From an uncultured Lachnospiraceae bacterium (GTDB lineage: Bacteria > Bacillota > Clostridia > Lachnospirales > Lachnospiraceae): DNA of 64,000 nucleotides. Positions 26,855-35,844 of this stretch are shown one piece after another; the first letter of the stretch is position 1, and the number at the start of each line of letters is the position of its first letter. The notes below the pieces were generated by a model. The model was not told where the DNA came from, ran no database searches, and was given only the letters and a program-made list of their open reading frames with translations. The translations under genes and the position numbers were made by a program. The stretch is from NCBI GenBank assembly GCA_902793685.1, contig CADBEN010000001.1, forward strand, positions 1-64,000, in the 5' to 3' direction.

Positions 26855-28561
26855 ATGAGCGAAGAGACCAGAACGATTGACGGCAGGGAAGTGACGACTC
26901 CCGAGCGCAAAGAGCGCAACTTTATCGAGATCGAGATCGACAAGGATCTTGCGTCCGGACGATACAGCCACGTGCAGACCCGGTTCCCACCGGAGCCGAA
27001 CGGCTATCTGCATATCGGCCATGCCAAGTCCATTCTTCTGAACTACGGACTTGCCCAGGAGTACCACGGAAAGTTCAACATGCGTTTCGACGACACGAAC
27101 CCCACCAAGGAGAAGATAGAGTTCGTCGAATCCATCAAGGCTGACGTGGAATGGCTCGGCGCGGATTTTGAGGACCGCCTTTTCTTCGCGTCGGATTATT
27201 TCGATACCATGTACGAGTGCGCCGTGAAGCTGATCAAGAAGGGCAAGGCCTTTGTCTGCGACCTCAGCGCTGAGGAGATCCGCCAGTACCGCGGCGATTT
27301 CACGACCCCCGGCAAGGAGAGCCCCTACCGCAACCGTTCCATCGAGGAGAACCTGCGTCTCTTTGAAGAGATGAAGGAAGGAAAGTATCCGGACGGCGCC
27401 AAGGTCCTCCGCGCGAAGATCGACATGGCATCCCCCAACATCAACATGCGTGATCCGGTCATCTACCGTATTGCCCATGAGTCCCACCACAACACCGGCG
27501 ACAAGTGGTGCATCTATCCGATGTATGACTTTGCCCATCCCATCGAGGACGCTGTGGAGCACATCACCCACTCCATCTGCACCCTGGAGTTCGAGGACCA
27601 TCGTCCGCTGTACGACTGGGTCGTGAATGAGTGCGAGTTTGAGGAGCCGCCGAGACAGATCGAGTTCGCGAAGCTCTATCTCACCAACGTGGTCACCGGC
27701 AAGCGCTATATCAAGAAGCTGGTGGAGGACGGCATCGTGGACGGCTGGGACGATCCGCGCCTGGTCTCCATCGCAGCCCTGCGCCGCCGCGGCTATACGC
27801 CGGAATCCATCAAGATGTTCGTGGATCTCTGCGGTGTCGCGAAGGCCAATTCTTCTGTTGACTATGCGCAGCTGGAGTACTGCATCCGCGAGGATCTGAA
27901 GCTGAAGAAGGCCCGCATGATGGCCATCCTTCATCCGCTGAAGCTGATCATCGACAACTATCCGGAAGGACAGGTGGAGTACCTGCCCATGCCGAACAAC
28001 CTGGAGAACCCGGATCTCGGCGAGCGGCAGATCCCCTTCGGCCGCGAGCTCTGGATCGAGCAGGAGGACTTCATGGAGGTCCCGCCGAAGAAGTATTTCC
28101 GTCTGTTCCCGGGCAATGAGGTCCGCCTGATGGGCGCTTACTTCGTGAAGTGCGTCAGCGTGGACAAGGACGAAGCGGGCAATGTTACCGCGGTCCACTG
28201 CACCTACGATCCCGAGACGAAGAACGGCAGCGGCTTCACGGGCCGGAAGGTCAAGGGTACCATTCACTGGGTCAACGCTTCCACCGCGATCACCGCTGAG
28301 TGCAGACTCTACGAGAACATCGTGGACGAGGAGAAGGGCAAGCTGGACGAGAACGGAAACCTGAACCTGAACCCGAATTCCCTGACTGTCCTGAAGGAGT
28401 GCTATCTGGAGCCGAACTTCAGCGACGCGAAGGCGTTTGACAGCTATCAGTTTGTCCGCAACGGTTTCTTCTGTGTGGACTACAAGGATTCCACGCCGGA
28501 GCATCTGGTGTTCAACCGGATCGTCTCTCTGAAGAGCTCCTTCAAGCTGCCGAAGGCATGA
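26855..28561 (+). CDS. glnS: Glutaminyl-tRNA synthetase
   Basis: Class I synthetase of 568 residues that charges tRNA-Gln. [16 protein letters not shown] holds the HIGH motif (about residue 50), followed by [11 protein letters not shown] and VEGWDDPRL-like [10 protein letters not shown]. The C-terminal beta-barrel anticodon-binding domains run from about 340. The KMSKS region reads [11 protein letters not shown] (about 275-285) instead of the common VMSKRKL, so it is degenerate in sequence though KR is kept. GGAGGGG precedes the ATG. Its stop overlaps the start of the radical SAM gene as ATGA. Confidence 0.94.
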   Translation: MSEETRTIDGREVTTPERKERNFIEIEIDKDLASGRYSHVQTRFPPEPNGYLHIGHAKSILLNYGLAQEYHGKFNMRFDDTNPTKEKIEFVESIKADVEWLGADFEDRLFFASDYFDTMYECAVKLIKKGKAFVCDLSAEEIRQYRGDFTTPGKESPYRNRSIEENLRLFEEMKEGKYPDGAKVLRAKIDMASPNINMRDPVIYRIAHESHHNTGDKWCIYPMYDFAHPIEDAVEHITHSICTLEFEDHRPLYDWVVNECEFEEPPRQIEFAKLYLTNVVTGKRYIKKLVEDGIVDGWDDPRLVSIAALRRRGYTPESIKMFVDLCGVAKANSSVDYAQLEYCIREDLKLKKARMMAILHPLKLIIDNYPEGQVEYLPMPNNLENPDLGERQIPFGRELWIEQEDFMEVPPKKYFRLFPGNEVRLMGAYFVKCVSVDKDEAGNVTAVHCTYDPETKNGSGFTGRKVKGTIHWVNASTAITAECRLYENIVDEEKGKLDENGNLNLNPNSLTVLKECYLEPNFSDAKAFDSYQFVRNGFFCVDYKDSTPEHLVFNRIVSLKSSFKLPKA

Positions 28562-29484
28562 ACCTGACACACGCGGGCGCAGGCCCGGAATTTAAGGACA
28601 TGGATCTGAGACACTGCACAGTATGTCCGAAAAAATGCGGGGCGGACCGGACGGTCCGCCCCGGTTTCTGTGGGAGCGGAGCGGTGCCGAAGATCGCCCG
28701 GGCAGCGCTGCATTACGGGGAAGAACCCTGTATCAGCGGGACGGCCGGGAGCGGCACCGTGTTTTTTTCGGGCTGCAGTCTGCGCTGCCTGTTCTGCCAG
28801 AATTATGAGGTAAGCCGCCATTCCTTCGGGGAGGAGATCACCGTCTCCCGGCTGGCGGAGATCTTCCGGGAGCTGGAAGAACAGGGGGCAAACAACATCA
28901 ACCTCGTGACACCGACCCACTGGGCTCCGGTGATCGCGGAGGCACTGTCCCTGTACCGGCCGGGGATCCCGGTGCTGTACAACTGCGGCGGGTATGAATC
29001 AGTGGAAACTTTGCGCAGGCTGGAGGGACTGGTGAACGTCTGGCTTCCGGACATCAAGTATGCGGATCCGGAACTGGCCCGGAAGTTTTCCGGCGCCCCG
29101 GATTATCCGGAGACGGCCTATGCGGCGGTGGAAGAGATGCTCCGGCAGTGCGGACACCTTCAGCTGGATGCCCGGGGGCTGGCGGTCCGCGGCGTCATGA
29201 TCCGGCACCTGGTGCTGCCGCTTCATCTGAAGAACAGCTTCGCGGTGCTTGACCGGATCGCGGAACAGTTCGGGACGGAGACCTGGGTCAGCCTCATGTT
29301 CCAGTACACACCTCTCCGTGAGATCCCGAAGTATCCGGAACTTAACCGGACCCTGACCCGCAGGGAGCGGGAGAGGGCGGAAGCTTATCTTGAGGAGAAG
29401 GGACTGCTGAACGGGTATGTGCAGGAGCCGGACAGCAAGGGCACGGCTTTCATCCCGCGGTTTGACCTGACGGGAGTAAGATAA
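28558..29484 (+). CDS. Radical SAM protein, PflA-like
   Basis: A 308-residue protein with the radical SAM cysteines in [17 protein letters not shown] (CxxxCxxC, about residues 75-82) and an extra N-terminal Cys pair ([12 protein letters not shown]) preceding GFCG. This layout fits the group related to pyruvate formate-lyase activating enzyme that is widespread in anaerobes and whose target is usually unknown. [11 protein letters not shown] and LYNCGGYES follow in the barrel. The ATG overlaps the glnS stop, so the gene is coupled to glnS. No glycyl-radical enzyme is adjacent. Confidence 0.85.
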   Translation: MNLTHAGAGPEFKDMDLRHCTVCPKKCGADRTVRPGFCGSGAVPKIARAALHYGEEPCISGTAGSGTVFFSGCSLRCLFCQNYEVSRHSFGEEITVSRLAEIFRELEEQGANNINLVTPTHWAPVIAEALSLYRPGIPVLYNCGGYESVETLRRLEGLVNVWLPDIKYADPELARKFSGAPDYPETAYAAVEEMLRQCGHLQLDARGLAVRGVMIRHLVLPLHLKNSFAVLDRIAEQFGTETWVSLMFQYTPLREIPKYPELNRTLTRRERERAEAYLEEKGLLNGYVQEPDSKGTAFIPRFDLTGVR

Positions 29485-29550
29485 TGCGGGCGGAGTCGAT
29501 GCCTGTCTGAAAAAGAAACGGGTACAGGCGCTGCCTGTCTGAGTAAAAAT

Positions 29551-29587
29551 AAAAAACACAGACCGGAATTTCCGGCCTGTGTTTTTT
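29551..29587. terminator. Bidirectional terminator
   Basis: AAAAAACACAG and CTGTGTTTTTT flank an inner CCGGAA/TTCCGG stem. It serves the radical SAM gene (+) and the convergent YtxH-like gene (-). Confidence 0.88.
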
Positions 29588-29612
29588 GTCTTCATGATGG
29601 TGCGATTCTGTT

Positions 29613-30326
29613 TTAGAAATCTTCCTCCGTGACGTTGGTAGCTTTCTGGACAGCCTCGGCAGCGTCTTCGGCGGCTTCTTTTGCGTCCCCGACGGCATCG
29701 GCCGCTGCTTCTTTCGCTTCCTCAACGACTTCAGCTGCTTCATCCTTTGCGGCAAAAGCCTCGTCCGCGACGGAGTCGATGGTATCTTCCACGACTTCCT
29801 TTGCGTCCTCAACAGCGTCCGCTGCAGCTTCTTTCGCTTCCTCGACGGTGTCGGCAGCCTCTTCCGCGGCGTCCCCGGCTGCTTCCGGGGCCTTCTTCAG
29901 GCGCTCGGTCACATCCTGGACAGCGGTCATGACCTTTTCCTTGGTCACCTTCACGGTGTCTCCTGCGACGTAGTTGCCTTCGCGGAGATTCTCGGCGATG
30001 ATCTGGCCCACATCCTTCAGGACTGCGCCTGCGCTGGTGGCCATGCCCTTTGCGGCCTCAAGGGTATCCTTGGCGGCGAGGGTGAACTCATCCTTGTCCG
30101 CGTTCAGCGTGACATAGCTGCGGTCCGGAGCATCTTCCTTTTCAGGCTCGCCGTCTTCGGCAAAGTCTGCTTCCGTGACGGTGTCATCTGCTTCATCTTC
30201 AAAATCGTGGAACTCTTCCTCAAGATCCTTGTGGAAATCATGGTACTGACGATAGTAGGAAACTGCCGCTGCGGCTGCGCCTGCGACAGCTGCCAGGGTG
30301 AAAAGACGTCCTAAAAATTTAGCCAT
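29613..30326 (-). CDS. YtxH/LEA-like membrane-anchored helical protein
   Basis: A 237-residue protein: a short basic start, one N-terminal membrane helix (about 7-24, LFTLAAVAGAAAAAVSYY), an acidic stretch (about 33-70), then a long run of Ala/Glu/Lys repeats such as EEAKEAAADAVEDAKE with an 11-residue-like period, as in LEA-type proteins. Predicted long amphipathic helix or coiled coil in the cytoplasm or wall. AAAGGAG precedes the ATG. Function unknown; related proteins are stress-associated. The complementary strand also keeps open frames because of the repetitive codons, but those are shadows. Confidence 0.8.
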   Translation of the reverse strand: MAKFLGRLFTLAAVAGAAAAAVSYYRQYHDFHKDLEEEFHDFEDEADDTVTEADFAEDGEPEKEDAPDRSYVTLNADKDEFTLAAKDTLEAAKGMATSAGAVLKDVGQIIAENLREGNYVAGDTVKVTKEKVMTAVQDVTERLKKAPEAAGDAAEEAADTVEEAKEAAADAVEDAKEVVEDTIDSVADEAFAAKDEAAEVVEEAKEAAADAVGDAKEAAEDAAEAVQKATNVTEEDF

Positions 30327-30629
30327 AGTGAAGAAGCTCCTTTCAGTTATTCCTGTGATCTGCAGTTCCGGATTTTGTCCGGATATGTTTTTATTTTAAT
30401 ACGGGGGCAGAATTTTGAAAAGTATCCGGCATATTTTTATGCGGCGATTTAAGGGACGGCCGAGTCAGGGGACGGCCGGGTCAGGGGGCGGCAGGGTCAG
30501 GGGGAGAGGCAGAGGCGGGGGCGGGGACGATCATGTGGACAGACCGGAAGGGAAGGATTATAATAAGATTCACCCGTTTAAAGGGATACAGCCCTGAAGA
30601 CGGGACTTGATTTTTAAGAGGGAATGTAT
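30327..30629. other. Intergenic region with G-rich direct repeats
   Basis: This 300-bp gap between the divergent YtxH-like gene and the transporter holds three imperfect 17-bp direct repeats (GGGACGGCCGAGTCAGG type) at about 30452-30505, then a very G-rich run to 30527 with several GGG tracts that could fold as a G-quadruplex on the + strand. The transporter promoter follows. No gene is supported. Confidence 0.6.
30536..30564 (+). promoter_or_regulatory. Promoter for the sodium-coupled transporter
   Basis: TGGACA (30536-30541), 17-bp spacer, perfect TATAAT (30559-30564). Confidence 0.68.
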
Positions 30630-31994
30630 ATGAGAGAAAAGCTCGGATCGCGCCTCGGCTTTATCCTGCTGTCTGCGGGGTGCGCCATCGGAATAGGAAA
30701 TGTCTGGAGATTTCCTTATATCACTGGACTTTACGGCGGGGGCCTGTTTGTCCTGGTCTATCTTTTGTTCCTGGTGATCCTGGGGATCCCTGTCCTGACC
30801 ATGGAGTACGCTGTGGGACGCGCCAGCAGGGTCAGCATTTATCCGGCGTACCGGAAGCTTGAGCCGGCAGGAAGCAAATGGCATGTATTCGGATGGTTTG
30901 CCATGGCCGGAAACTATGTACTGCTCATGTTCTACTCGGTGGTCTCCGGCTGGATCCTGCATTATGCGGGAATGATGTTCTCCGGCAGACTGAGCAACGG
31001 GGACGCGGACTCGCTCTCCGCGGCCTTCGGAGAGATGATGTCGAGTCCCGGCATTCTGATCCGCTCCATGCTGATCGTCATGGTGATCACGGTGGTGGTG
31101 TGCGCGGCGGGGCTTCAGAACGGAGTCGAGCGGATCACGAAGGTCATGATGACGACACTCATCGTCCTGATGGTGATCCTCGGCGTCAACAGCATCATGC
31201 TTCCCGGCGGAGCGGAGGGCCTGAAATTCTATCTGATGCCGAATCCGGACAATTTCCGGGACCAGGGTATCGGGAACGTGGTATATGCGGCGCTGACCCA
31301 GAGCTTCTTTACTCTGAGCCTCGGCATGGGCGGCATGGAGATCTTCGGAAGCTATATCGGGAAGGACAAGAGTCTTGCGGGCGAGGCTGTCATCGTGGCA
31401 GCCCTGGACACCTTTGTCGCTATCGTGGCGGGCCTCATCATTTTCCCCGCCTGCTTTGCCTACGGGATCCCCGCGGACAGCGGCCCCGGACTGATCTTTG
31501 TCACTATCCCGAAGGTCTTCGACAACATGCCCCAGGGAAGACTGTGGGGGAGTCTGTTCTTTGTCTTCCTGTTCTTCGCGGCCCTTTCCACGATGATCGG
31601 CGTCTTCGAGAACATCATCAGCTTTTCTGTGGATCTCGCCGGCGCGGACCGGAAGAAGGCAGCGTTTATCAACGGCATCATCATTGCAGTCGGTTCGGTC
31701 CCCTGTGCCCTGGGCTTCAATGTGCTGAGCTTCATCGAACCGCTGAAGGCAGGAAACTGCATCATGGATCTGGAGGACTTCTATGTCAGCAACCTGGTGC
31801 TGCCCGTCGGTTCCTTCCTGATCGCCCTGTTCTGCACTTCGAAGTACGGCTGGGGCTTTGAAAACTATCTGAAGGAGGTCAATATCGGGGAAGGACTCAA
31901 GGTCTCCCCGGCACTCCGGTTCTATTTCAAGTACATCCTTCCGCTGATCACCGGTTTCCTGATCGTGTTCGGACTGTACAAGTATTTCGCGTAA
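30630..31994 (+). CDS. Sodium-dependent transporter, NSS/SNF family
   Basis: A 454-residue membrane protein with about 11-12 hydrophobic helices. The N-terminal GCAIGIGNVWRFPYITGLYG is the signature of neurotransmitter:sodium symporters (LeuT fold), where the unwound helix 1 binds Na+ and substrate. The likely substrate is an amino acid or an amine; it cannot be read from sequence. I choose ATG at 30630 with AAGAGGG seven bases upstream; the ATG at 30624 is too close. Followed by a terminator. Confidence 0.92.
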   Translation: MREKLGSRLGFILLSAGCAIGIGNVWRFPYITGLYGGGLFVLVYLLFLVILGIPVLTMEYAVGRASRVSIYPAYRKLEPAGSKWHVFGWFAMAGNYVLLMFYSVVSGWILHYAGMMFSGRLSNGDADSLSAAFGEMMSSPGILIRSMLIVMVITVVVCAAGLQNGVERITKVMMTTLIVLMVILGVNSIMLPGGAEGLKFYLMPNPDNFRDQGIGNVVYAALTQSFFTLSLGMGGMEIFGSYIGKDKSLAGEAVIVAALDTFVAIVAGLIIFPACFAYGIPADSGPGLIFVTIPKVFDNMPQGRLWGSLFFVFLFFAALSTMIGVFENIISFSVDLAGADRKKAAFINGIIIAVGSVPCALGFNVLSFIEPLKAGNCIMDLEDFYVSNLVLPVGSFLIALFCTSKYGWGFENYLKEVNIGEGLKVSPALRFYFKYILPLITGFLIVFGLYKYFA

Positions 31995-32041
31995 ACGTTC
32001 AGGTCCTTTCATGATCTGCCGGCCTGAACAATAATAGAATT

Positions 32042-32074
32042 AAAAAGCGGATCCCTCGCGGGATCCGCTTTTTA
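32042..32074. terminator. Bidirectional terminator
   Basis: AAAAAGCGGATCC and GGATCCGCTTTTT form a stem with a 5-7 nt loop. It ends the transporter gene and faces the convergent lyase gene. Confidence 0.92.
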
Positions 32075-32129
32075 TATTGCTAAGGCGATGCGCCTTCTGA
32101 CTGACGCAGAGAACCGGAACGGGAGAGGA

Positions 32130-33056
32130 TCAGCTGGACTTTGCAGCGATCAGATCCTTGGAACGGCCGGCGCGGAGGATGTAGCTCTCCAGGCTGTGGC
32201 CGAGCATTCCCTTGAGATTCTTGGAGATCTCGATGATCTTCACGATGTCGATGCCGGTCTCGATGTTCTCCTCTTCGCAGAGATGAAGGACATCCTCGGT
32301 GGAGACGTTGCCTGCGGCACCCGGGACGAAGGGGCATCCGCCCAGACCGCCGAAGGAGCTGTCAAACTGGGTCATGCCGGCTGCCATTGCGGTGATGATG
32401 TTCGCCACCGCGAGGCCTCTGGTGTTGTGGAAGTGGAGCCACCAGGTGCACTGCGGATACTTCTCACGGACGTGAGAGCAGAGATCATAGACACCGTAGG
32501 GCGTCGCCATACCGGAAGCGTCGGAGAGGGAGATCTCGTTGATGCCGACATTCAGGTAGGCTTCGATGATCTCGTCCACATCGGAGACCGGGATCCGGCC
32601 TTCCCACGGGGAAGCGAAGGGCATGGAGATGGAACCGGAGATCTCGATCCCTGCAGCAGCTGCCGCATCGCAGGCCTCCTTGAAGCCGGCAACGCTCTCC
32701 GCAGGGGTACGGTTCAGGTTCTTGATGTTGTGCATCTTGCTGGCGGAAACATTCAGCTTGACCTTCTTGCAGCCGCAGGCAACAGCACGGTCGACGCCGC
32801 GCTTGTTCGGGATCAGCGCGCGGAGCTGGACGCCGGGGATCTCTCCGCCGATCGCCTTGAAGACATCGTCGGTGTTGGCCATCTGCGGGACCTTGACCGG
32901 ATGCATGAAGGAACCGACCTCAATAACCTTGAAACCGGCATCAACGAGACCGCGGAGGATCTCTACCTTCTGATCAGTGGTCAGGATGGTGGGCTCGTTC
33001 TGGAGTCCGTCGCGCAGGCCGACCTCGCAAAGAGTGATGGAAGACGGGTGGTTCAT
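32130..33056 (-). CDS. HMG-CoA lyase-like (HMGL family) carbon-carbon lyase
   Basis: A 308-residue TIM-barrel lyase. Family motifs are visible: EVGLRDGLQNEP near the N-terminus (catalytic Arg-Asp), LHFHNTRGLAVAN (metal-binding His-x-His) and the signature GGLGGCPFVPGAAGNVSTED with its catalytic cysteine. Relatives cleave 3-hydroxy-3-methylglutaryl-CoA to acetoacetate and acetyl-CoA, but the family also includes lyases for other 3-hydroxy-acyl-CoAs. AAGGAGG lies eight bases before the ATG. It is divergent from the isomerase-to-TRAP operon and probably belongs to the same pathway. Confidence 0.88.
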   Translation of the reverse strand: MNHPSSITLCEVGLRDGLQNEPTILTTDQKVEILRGLVDAGFKVIEVGSFMHPVKVPQMANTDDVFKAIGGEIPGVQLRALIPNKRGVDRAVACGCKKVKLNVSASKMHNIKNLNRTPAESVAGFKEACDAAAAAGIEISGSISMPFASPWEGRIPVSDVDEIIEAYLNVGINEISLSDASGMATPYGVYDLCSHVREKYPQCTWWLHFHNTRGLAVANIITAMAAGMTQFDSSFGGLGGCPFVPGAAGNVSTEDVLHLCEEENIETGIDIVKIIEISKNLKGMLGHSLESYILRAGRSKDLIAAKSS

Positions 33057-33304
33057 AGCTGTTTCCTCCTTAATTATGAATGGAATAGCAGATTCTGAAG
33101 ACTTTTCCGGCGGCTTTTCCGTCCGTACTATGCATTAAGTATAGTCTCGCGGACAGAGGATAATCCAATAGATTTTATCTATCCAATTGATGAAAAACAT
33201 ACATAATGCGGGGTTTGCGGGACGATGATGGGATACAAACGATGAATTATGAATAAAATTGATTATTCATGAACGGTTTCGATGGATATATGAAAAACTG
33301 CCAT

Positions 33305-33334
33305 TTGACGGTTGTGCATAATTTCAATTATGAT
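33305..33334 (+). promoter_or_regulatory. Promoter for the isomerase-TRAP operon
   Basis: TTGACG (33305-33310), 18-bp spacer, TATGAT (33329-33334). The inverted repeat at 33357-33381 sits just after the predicted start point. Confidence 0.6.
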
Positions 33335-33356
33335 TATGTCAGAAAAAATACGATTT

Positions 33357-33381
33357 GAACAATTTGCACATTGAATTGTTC
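33357..33381. promoter_or_regulatory. Inverted repeat, possible operator
   Basis: GAACAATT and AATTGTTC are perfect 8-bp arms with a 9-nt spacer. It lies downstream of the promoter, as expected for a repressor site or a leader hairpin. Confidence 0.55.
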
Positions 33382-33463
33382 CTGCAGAAATACAAGGCGT
33401 CCCGGATTCATAAAACTGTTTTCAAATTGCTGTGAAGATTCTCATCAATAAGGAGGAAAACCT

Positions 33464-34303
33464 ATGGCAAAGAAATTTTCCCTCGCATATCTGACCATTC
33501 CGGGTGTAAACCCGATGGATCAGATCCGGATCGCAAAAGAGTGCGGTTACGATTATGTAAGCCTCCGCACGATCCCGATGCATCTTCCGGGAGAGCCCGA
33601 GTTCCTGCTGGACAAGGATCCGGAACTGTTCGAGGCGACGAAAAAGGCACTGAAGGAATATGACATGCCGCTGATGGACATCGAGCTGGCGCGTGTCCGT
33701 CCGGATCTTGACATCGACGAGTATGAGCCGGCTTTCGAGAAGGCTGCAGAGCTCGGCGGAACCGACGTCCTGGGCAGCATCTGGACCAGAGACAAGGCTT
33801 TCTATATTGAGAAGGTCGGAAAGATCTGCGAGATGGCGAAGAAGTACGGCCTGAAGTACAATGTGGAGTTCCTTCCCTGGGCAGGCGTCCGAAACCTTCA
33901 GGAAGCCATCACCCTGGTCGATACCGTCGGCGCTGACAACCTTTACATCATGGTCGACACCCTTCACGCAGGACGCGCAGGCGTGACCGGCGCCGAGCTG
34001 GCCCGCACCCCCCGGAAGTACTTCAACTTCATCCATCTCTGCGACGGACCGGCCGGCCCGGACGGAGACGTTGTCCTGGACAACATCAAGGACGACCTGA
34101 TGCTCTACACCGCGAGAGAGGCCCGCTTCTATGTGGGCGAGGGAGATATCGACATCGCTTCCATGATCAAGGGCATGCCGGACATCCCGCTTTCCATCGA
34201 GCTTCCGCACCTTGCGCATATCAAGGAATTCGGCGTCCGGGGCCACGCTCAGAGATGCCTGGATACCGCGAAGGCTTACTTCAAGGCCAACGGAATCGAG
34301 TAA
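33464..34303 (+). CDS. Xylose isomerase-like TIM-barrel protein (sugar isomerase/epimerase or dehydratase)
   Basis: A 279-residue protein of the AP-endonuclease-2/xylose-isomerase-like fold. Candidate metal ligands fall in order: Glu in YNVEFLPWAG, Asp in IMVDTLHAGR, His in NFIHLCDGPAG and Glu in LSIELPHLAH. The same fold includes sugar epimerases and 3-dehydroshikimate dehydratases; the shikimate-dehydrogenase-like gene next door makes the latter attractive but unproven. AAGGAGG precedes the ATG. First gene of the operon. Confidence 0.82.
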   Translation: MAKKFSLAYLTIPGVNPMDQIRIAKECGYDYVSLRTIPMHLPGEPEFLLDKDPELFEATKKALKEYDMPLMDIELARVRPDLDIDEYEPAFEKAAELGGTDVLGSIWTRDKAFYIEKVGKICEMAKKYGLKYNVEFLPWAGVRNLQEAITLVDTVGADNLYIMVDTLHAGRAGVTGAELARTPRKYFNFIHLCDGPAGPDGDVVLDNIKDDLMLYTAREARFYVGEGDIDIASMIKGMPDIPLSIELPHLAHIKEFGVRGHAQRCLDTAKAYFKANGIE

Positions 34304-34352
34304 TTTCATTTTTGGTTCTTAACGGGGATTTGACGGGAATTCCCGCTGGAAT

Positions 34353-35249
34353 ATGCAGCTGAAAAAATATCAGAGGAGGAAGGTTGCGTTTATGAATGTC
34401 AATATCGATACCAAATTCATCACGCTGCTCGGAGATCCGCTTCGCCAGTCCTTTGCTGCTAGAATGCAGAATAAGGGTTACGAGGCCGCAGGGCTCAACA
34501 TGCTCTATTTCTACACTGAGACCGGCAACGAGCACCTCGGCGACATCGTCAACGGACTTCGTTACATGAACTTCGCAGGGTTCGCGGTAACGAAGCCGAA
34601 CAAGATCGAGGTCCTGAAGTATCTTGATGAGCTGGATCCGCTGTGCGAGAAGATGGGCTCCAGCAACACTGTTGTCAAGACTCCTGAAGGAAAGCTGAAG
34701 GGCTACAATACGGACGGCGTCGGATTCTACACTTCCATCACGGAAGAGGGCGGGATCAAGGCGAGCGAGTGCGTGTTCTTCTGCTTCGGTGCCGGCGGTG
34801 CAGGCCGCGCGATGTGCTCAGTTCTGGCTTACTACGGCGCACGCAAGATCTACATCACCGACTTCTATCCGGAGTTCGCACAGTCCCTGGTCGATGACAT
34901 CAACAAGAACTTCGCTCCGGTCGCGGAATTTGTCCCGAAGGGTGATTTCTCCAAGATCGCTGCCTGCGATGTCGTCCTGAACGCCAGCGGAATCGGCATG
35001 GGATCCCACATCGGCGAGAGCCCGATGCCGAAGGAAGAGATGAAGGCCAGCCAGCTGTACTTCGATGCCTGCTACAATCCGGCCAAGACCCAGTTCCTGC
35101 TGGATGCGGAAGCCTGCGGCGCAAAGATCCTCAACGGTCTCGGCATGTCCCTGTATCAGGGCGCGGCTCAGATCGAGCTCTGGACCGGCGGCAAGGCACC
35201 GGTGGAAGCGATGAGACAGGAGCTTCTAGACATCATCGCCGGAAAGTAA
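34353..35249 (+). CDS. Shikimate/quinate dehydrogenase-like oxidoreductase
   Basis: A 298-residue protein of the AroE/YdiB fold. Visible are a modified substrate loop (GDPLRQSFAARMQNKG in place of the usual SxSxxxHN), the catalytic lysine in FAVTKPNKIEV, GSSNTVV, GYNTDGVGF, the nucleotide-binding FGAGGAGRAM, and NASGIGMGS with YQGAAQIELW. An Asp after the second strand (ITDFYPE) suggests NAD over NADP. The location in a transport operon and the altered substrate loop point to a catabolic role, not to aromatic amino acid synthesis. The start may instead be the in-frame ATG at 34392. Confidence 0.82.
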   Translation: MQLKKYQRRKVAFMNVNIDTKFITLLGDPLRQSFAARMQNKGYEAAGLNMLYFYTETGNEHLGDIVNGLRYMNFAGFAVTKPNKIEVLKYLDELDPLCEKMGSSNTVVKTPEGKLKGYNTDGVGFYTSITEEGGIKASECVFFCFGAGGAGRAMCSVLAYYGARKIYITDFYPEFAQSLVDDINKNFAPVAEFVPKGDFSKIAACDVVLNASGIGMGSHIGESPMPKEEMKASQLYFDACYNPAKTQFLLDAEACGAKILNGLGMSLYQGAAQIELWTGGKAPVEAMRQELLDIIAGK

Positions 35250-35286
35250 AACTGCAGATATTCAAGAACCTTTAAGGAGGCTGTCT

Positions 35287-35844
35287 ATGATTAAATGGTT
35301 GGATGAGCATATGGAGGAGACCTTCCTGGTCGTCTGCCTCGTCCTCATCGCCTGCATCAGTATGATCCAGGTCGTCGTACGTAAAGTGCCGTTCCTGTCA
35401 TCCCTGCAGTGGGCGGAAGAGTTTGACCGTTTCATGTGGATCTGGTCCGTTTTCATTTCCCTGCCCTATACCATCCGGATGGGCAACATGCTTCGCGTTA
35501 ACGTCCTTCTGGACCTTATGCCCCATGTCATGAGAAAGACCGTGAGCCTTTTCGTCGACGTTGTCGTCATGCTTTCCATGGCCCTTCTCTGCTACCACTC
35601 CTACGGCGTCATCTTCGGGCCGAAGGGTATCATGTCTTCCGGAGAGCTTTCTCCCGCAATGAGATGGCCCATGTGGATCGTTTATCTGTTCATGCTGATC
35701 GGATTCGGACTCGGAACGTTCCGCGGCATCCAGATGATCATCATCCACGCGAAACACTTCAATGAGAAAGAGCTTACCGCGATCGAGCAGACCATGAAGG
35801 ATGCCGAAGAGGAAGCTAAGGCTGTGAAAGGAGGAGAAGCATAA
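35287..35844 (+). CDS. TRAP transporter small permease (DctQ-like)
   Basis: A 185-residue membrane protein with four predicted helices (about 10-30, 50-68, 88-108 and 128-150) and the typical WAEEFDRFMWIWSVFISLPY motif of DctQ subunits. It pairs with the large permease encoded immediately downstream. AAGGAGG precedes the ATG. The stop overlaps the DctM start (TAATG). Confidence 0.92.
   Translation: MIKWLDEHMEETFLVVCLVLIACISMIQVVVRKVPFLSSLQWAEEFDRFMWIWSVFISLPYTIRMGNMLRVNVLLDLMPHVMRKTVSLFVDVVVMLSMALLCYHSYGVIFGPKGIMSSGELSPAMRWPMWIVYLFMLIGFGLGTFRGIQMIIIHAKHFNEKELTAIEQTMKDAEEEAKAVKGGEA

Larger units (their letters stand above)
33057..33463. promoter_or_regulatory. AT-rich divergent control region
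   Basis: This 407-bp gap separates the lyase (-) from the isomerase operon (+) and is much richer in A/T than its surroundings. It holds an inverted repeat ATAGAT-TTT-ATCTAT around 33168-33182, flanked by CCAAT copies; a promoter at 33305-33334; and an 8-bp inverted repeat GAACAATT/AATTGTTC at 33357-33381. It is the most likely binding region for one of the LysR regulators encoded downstream. Confidence 0.6.
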
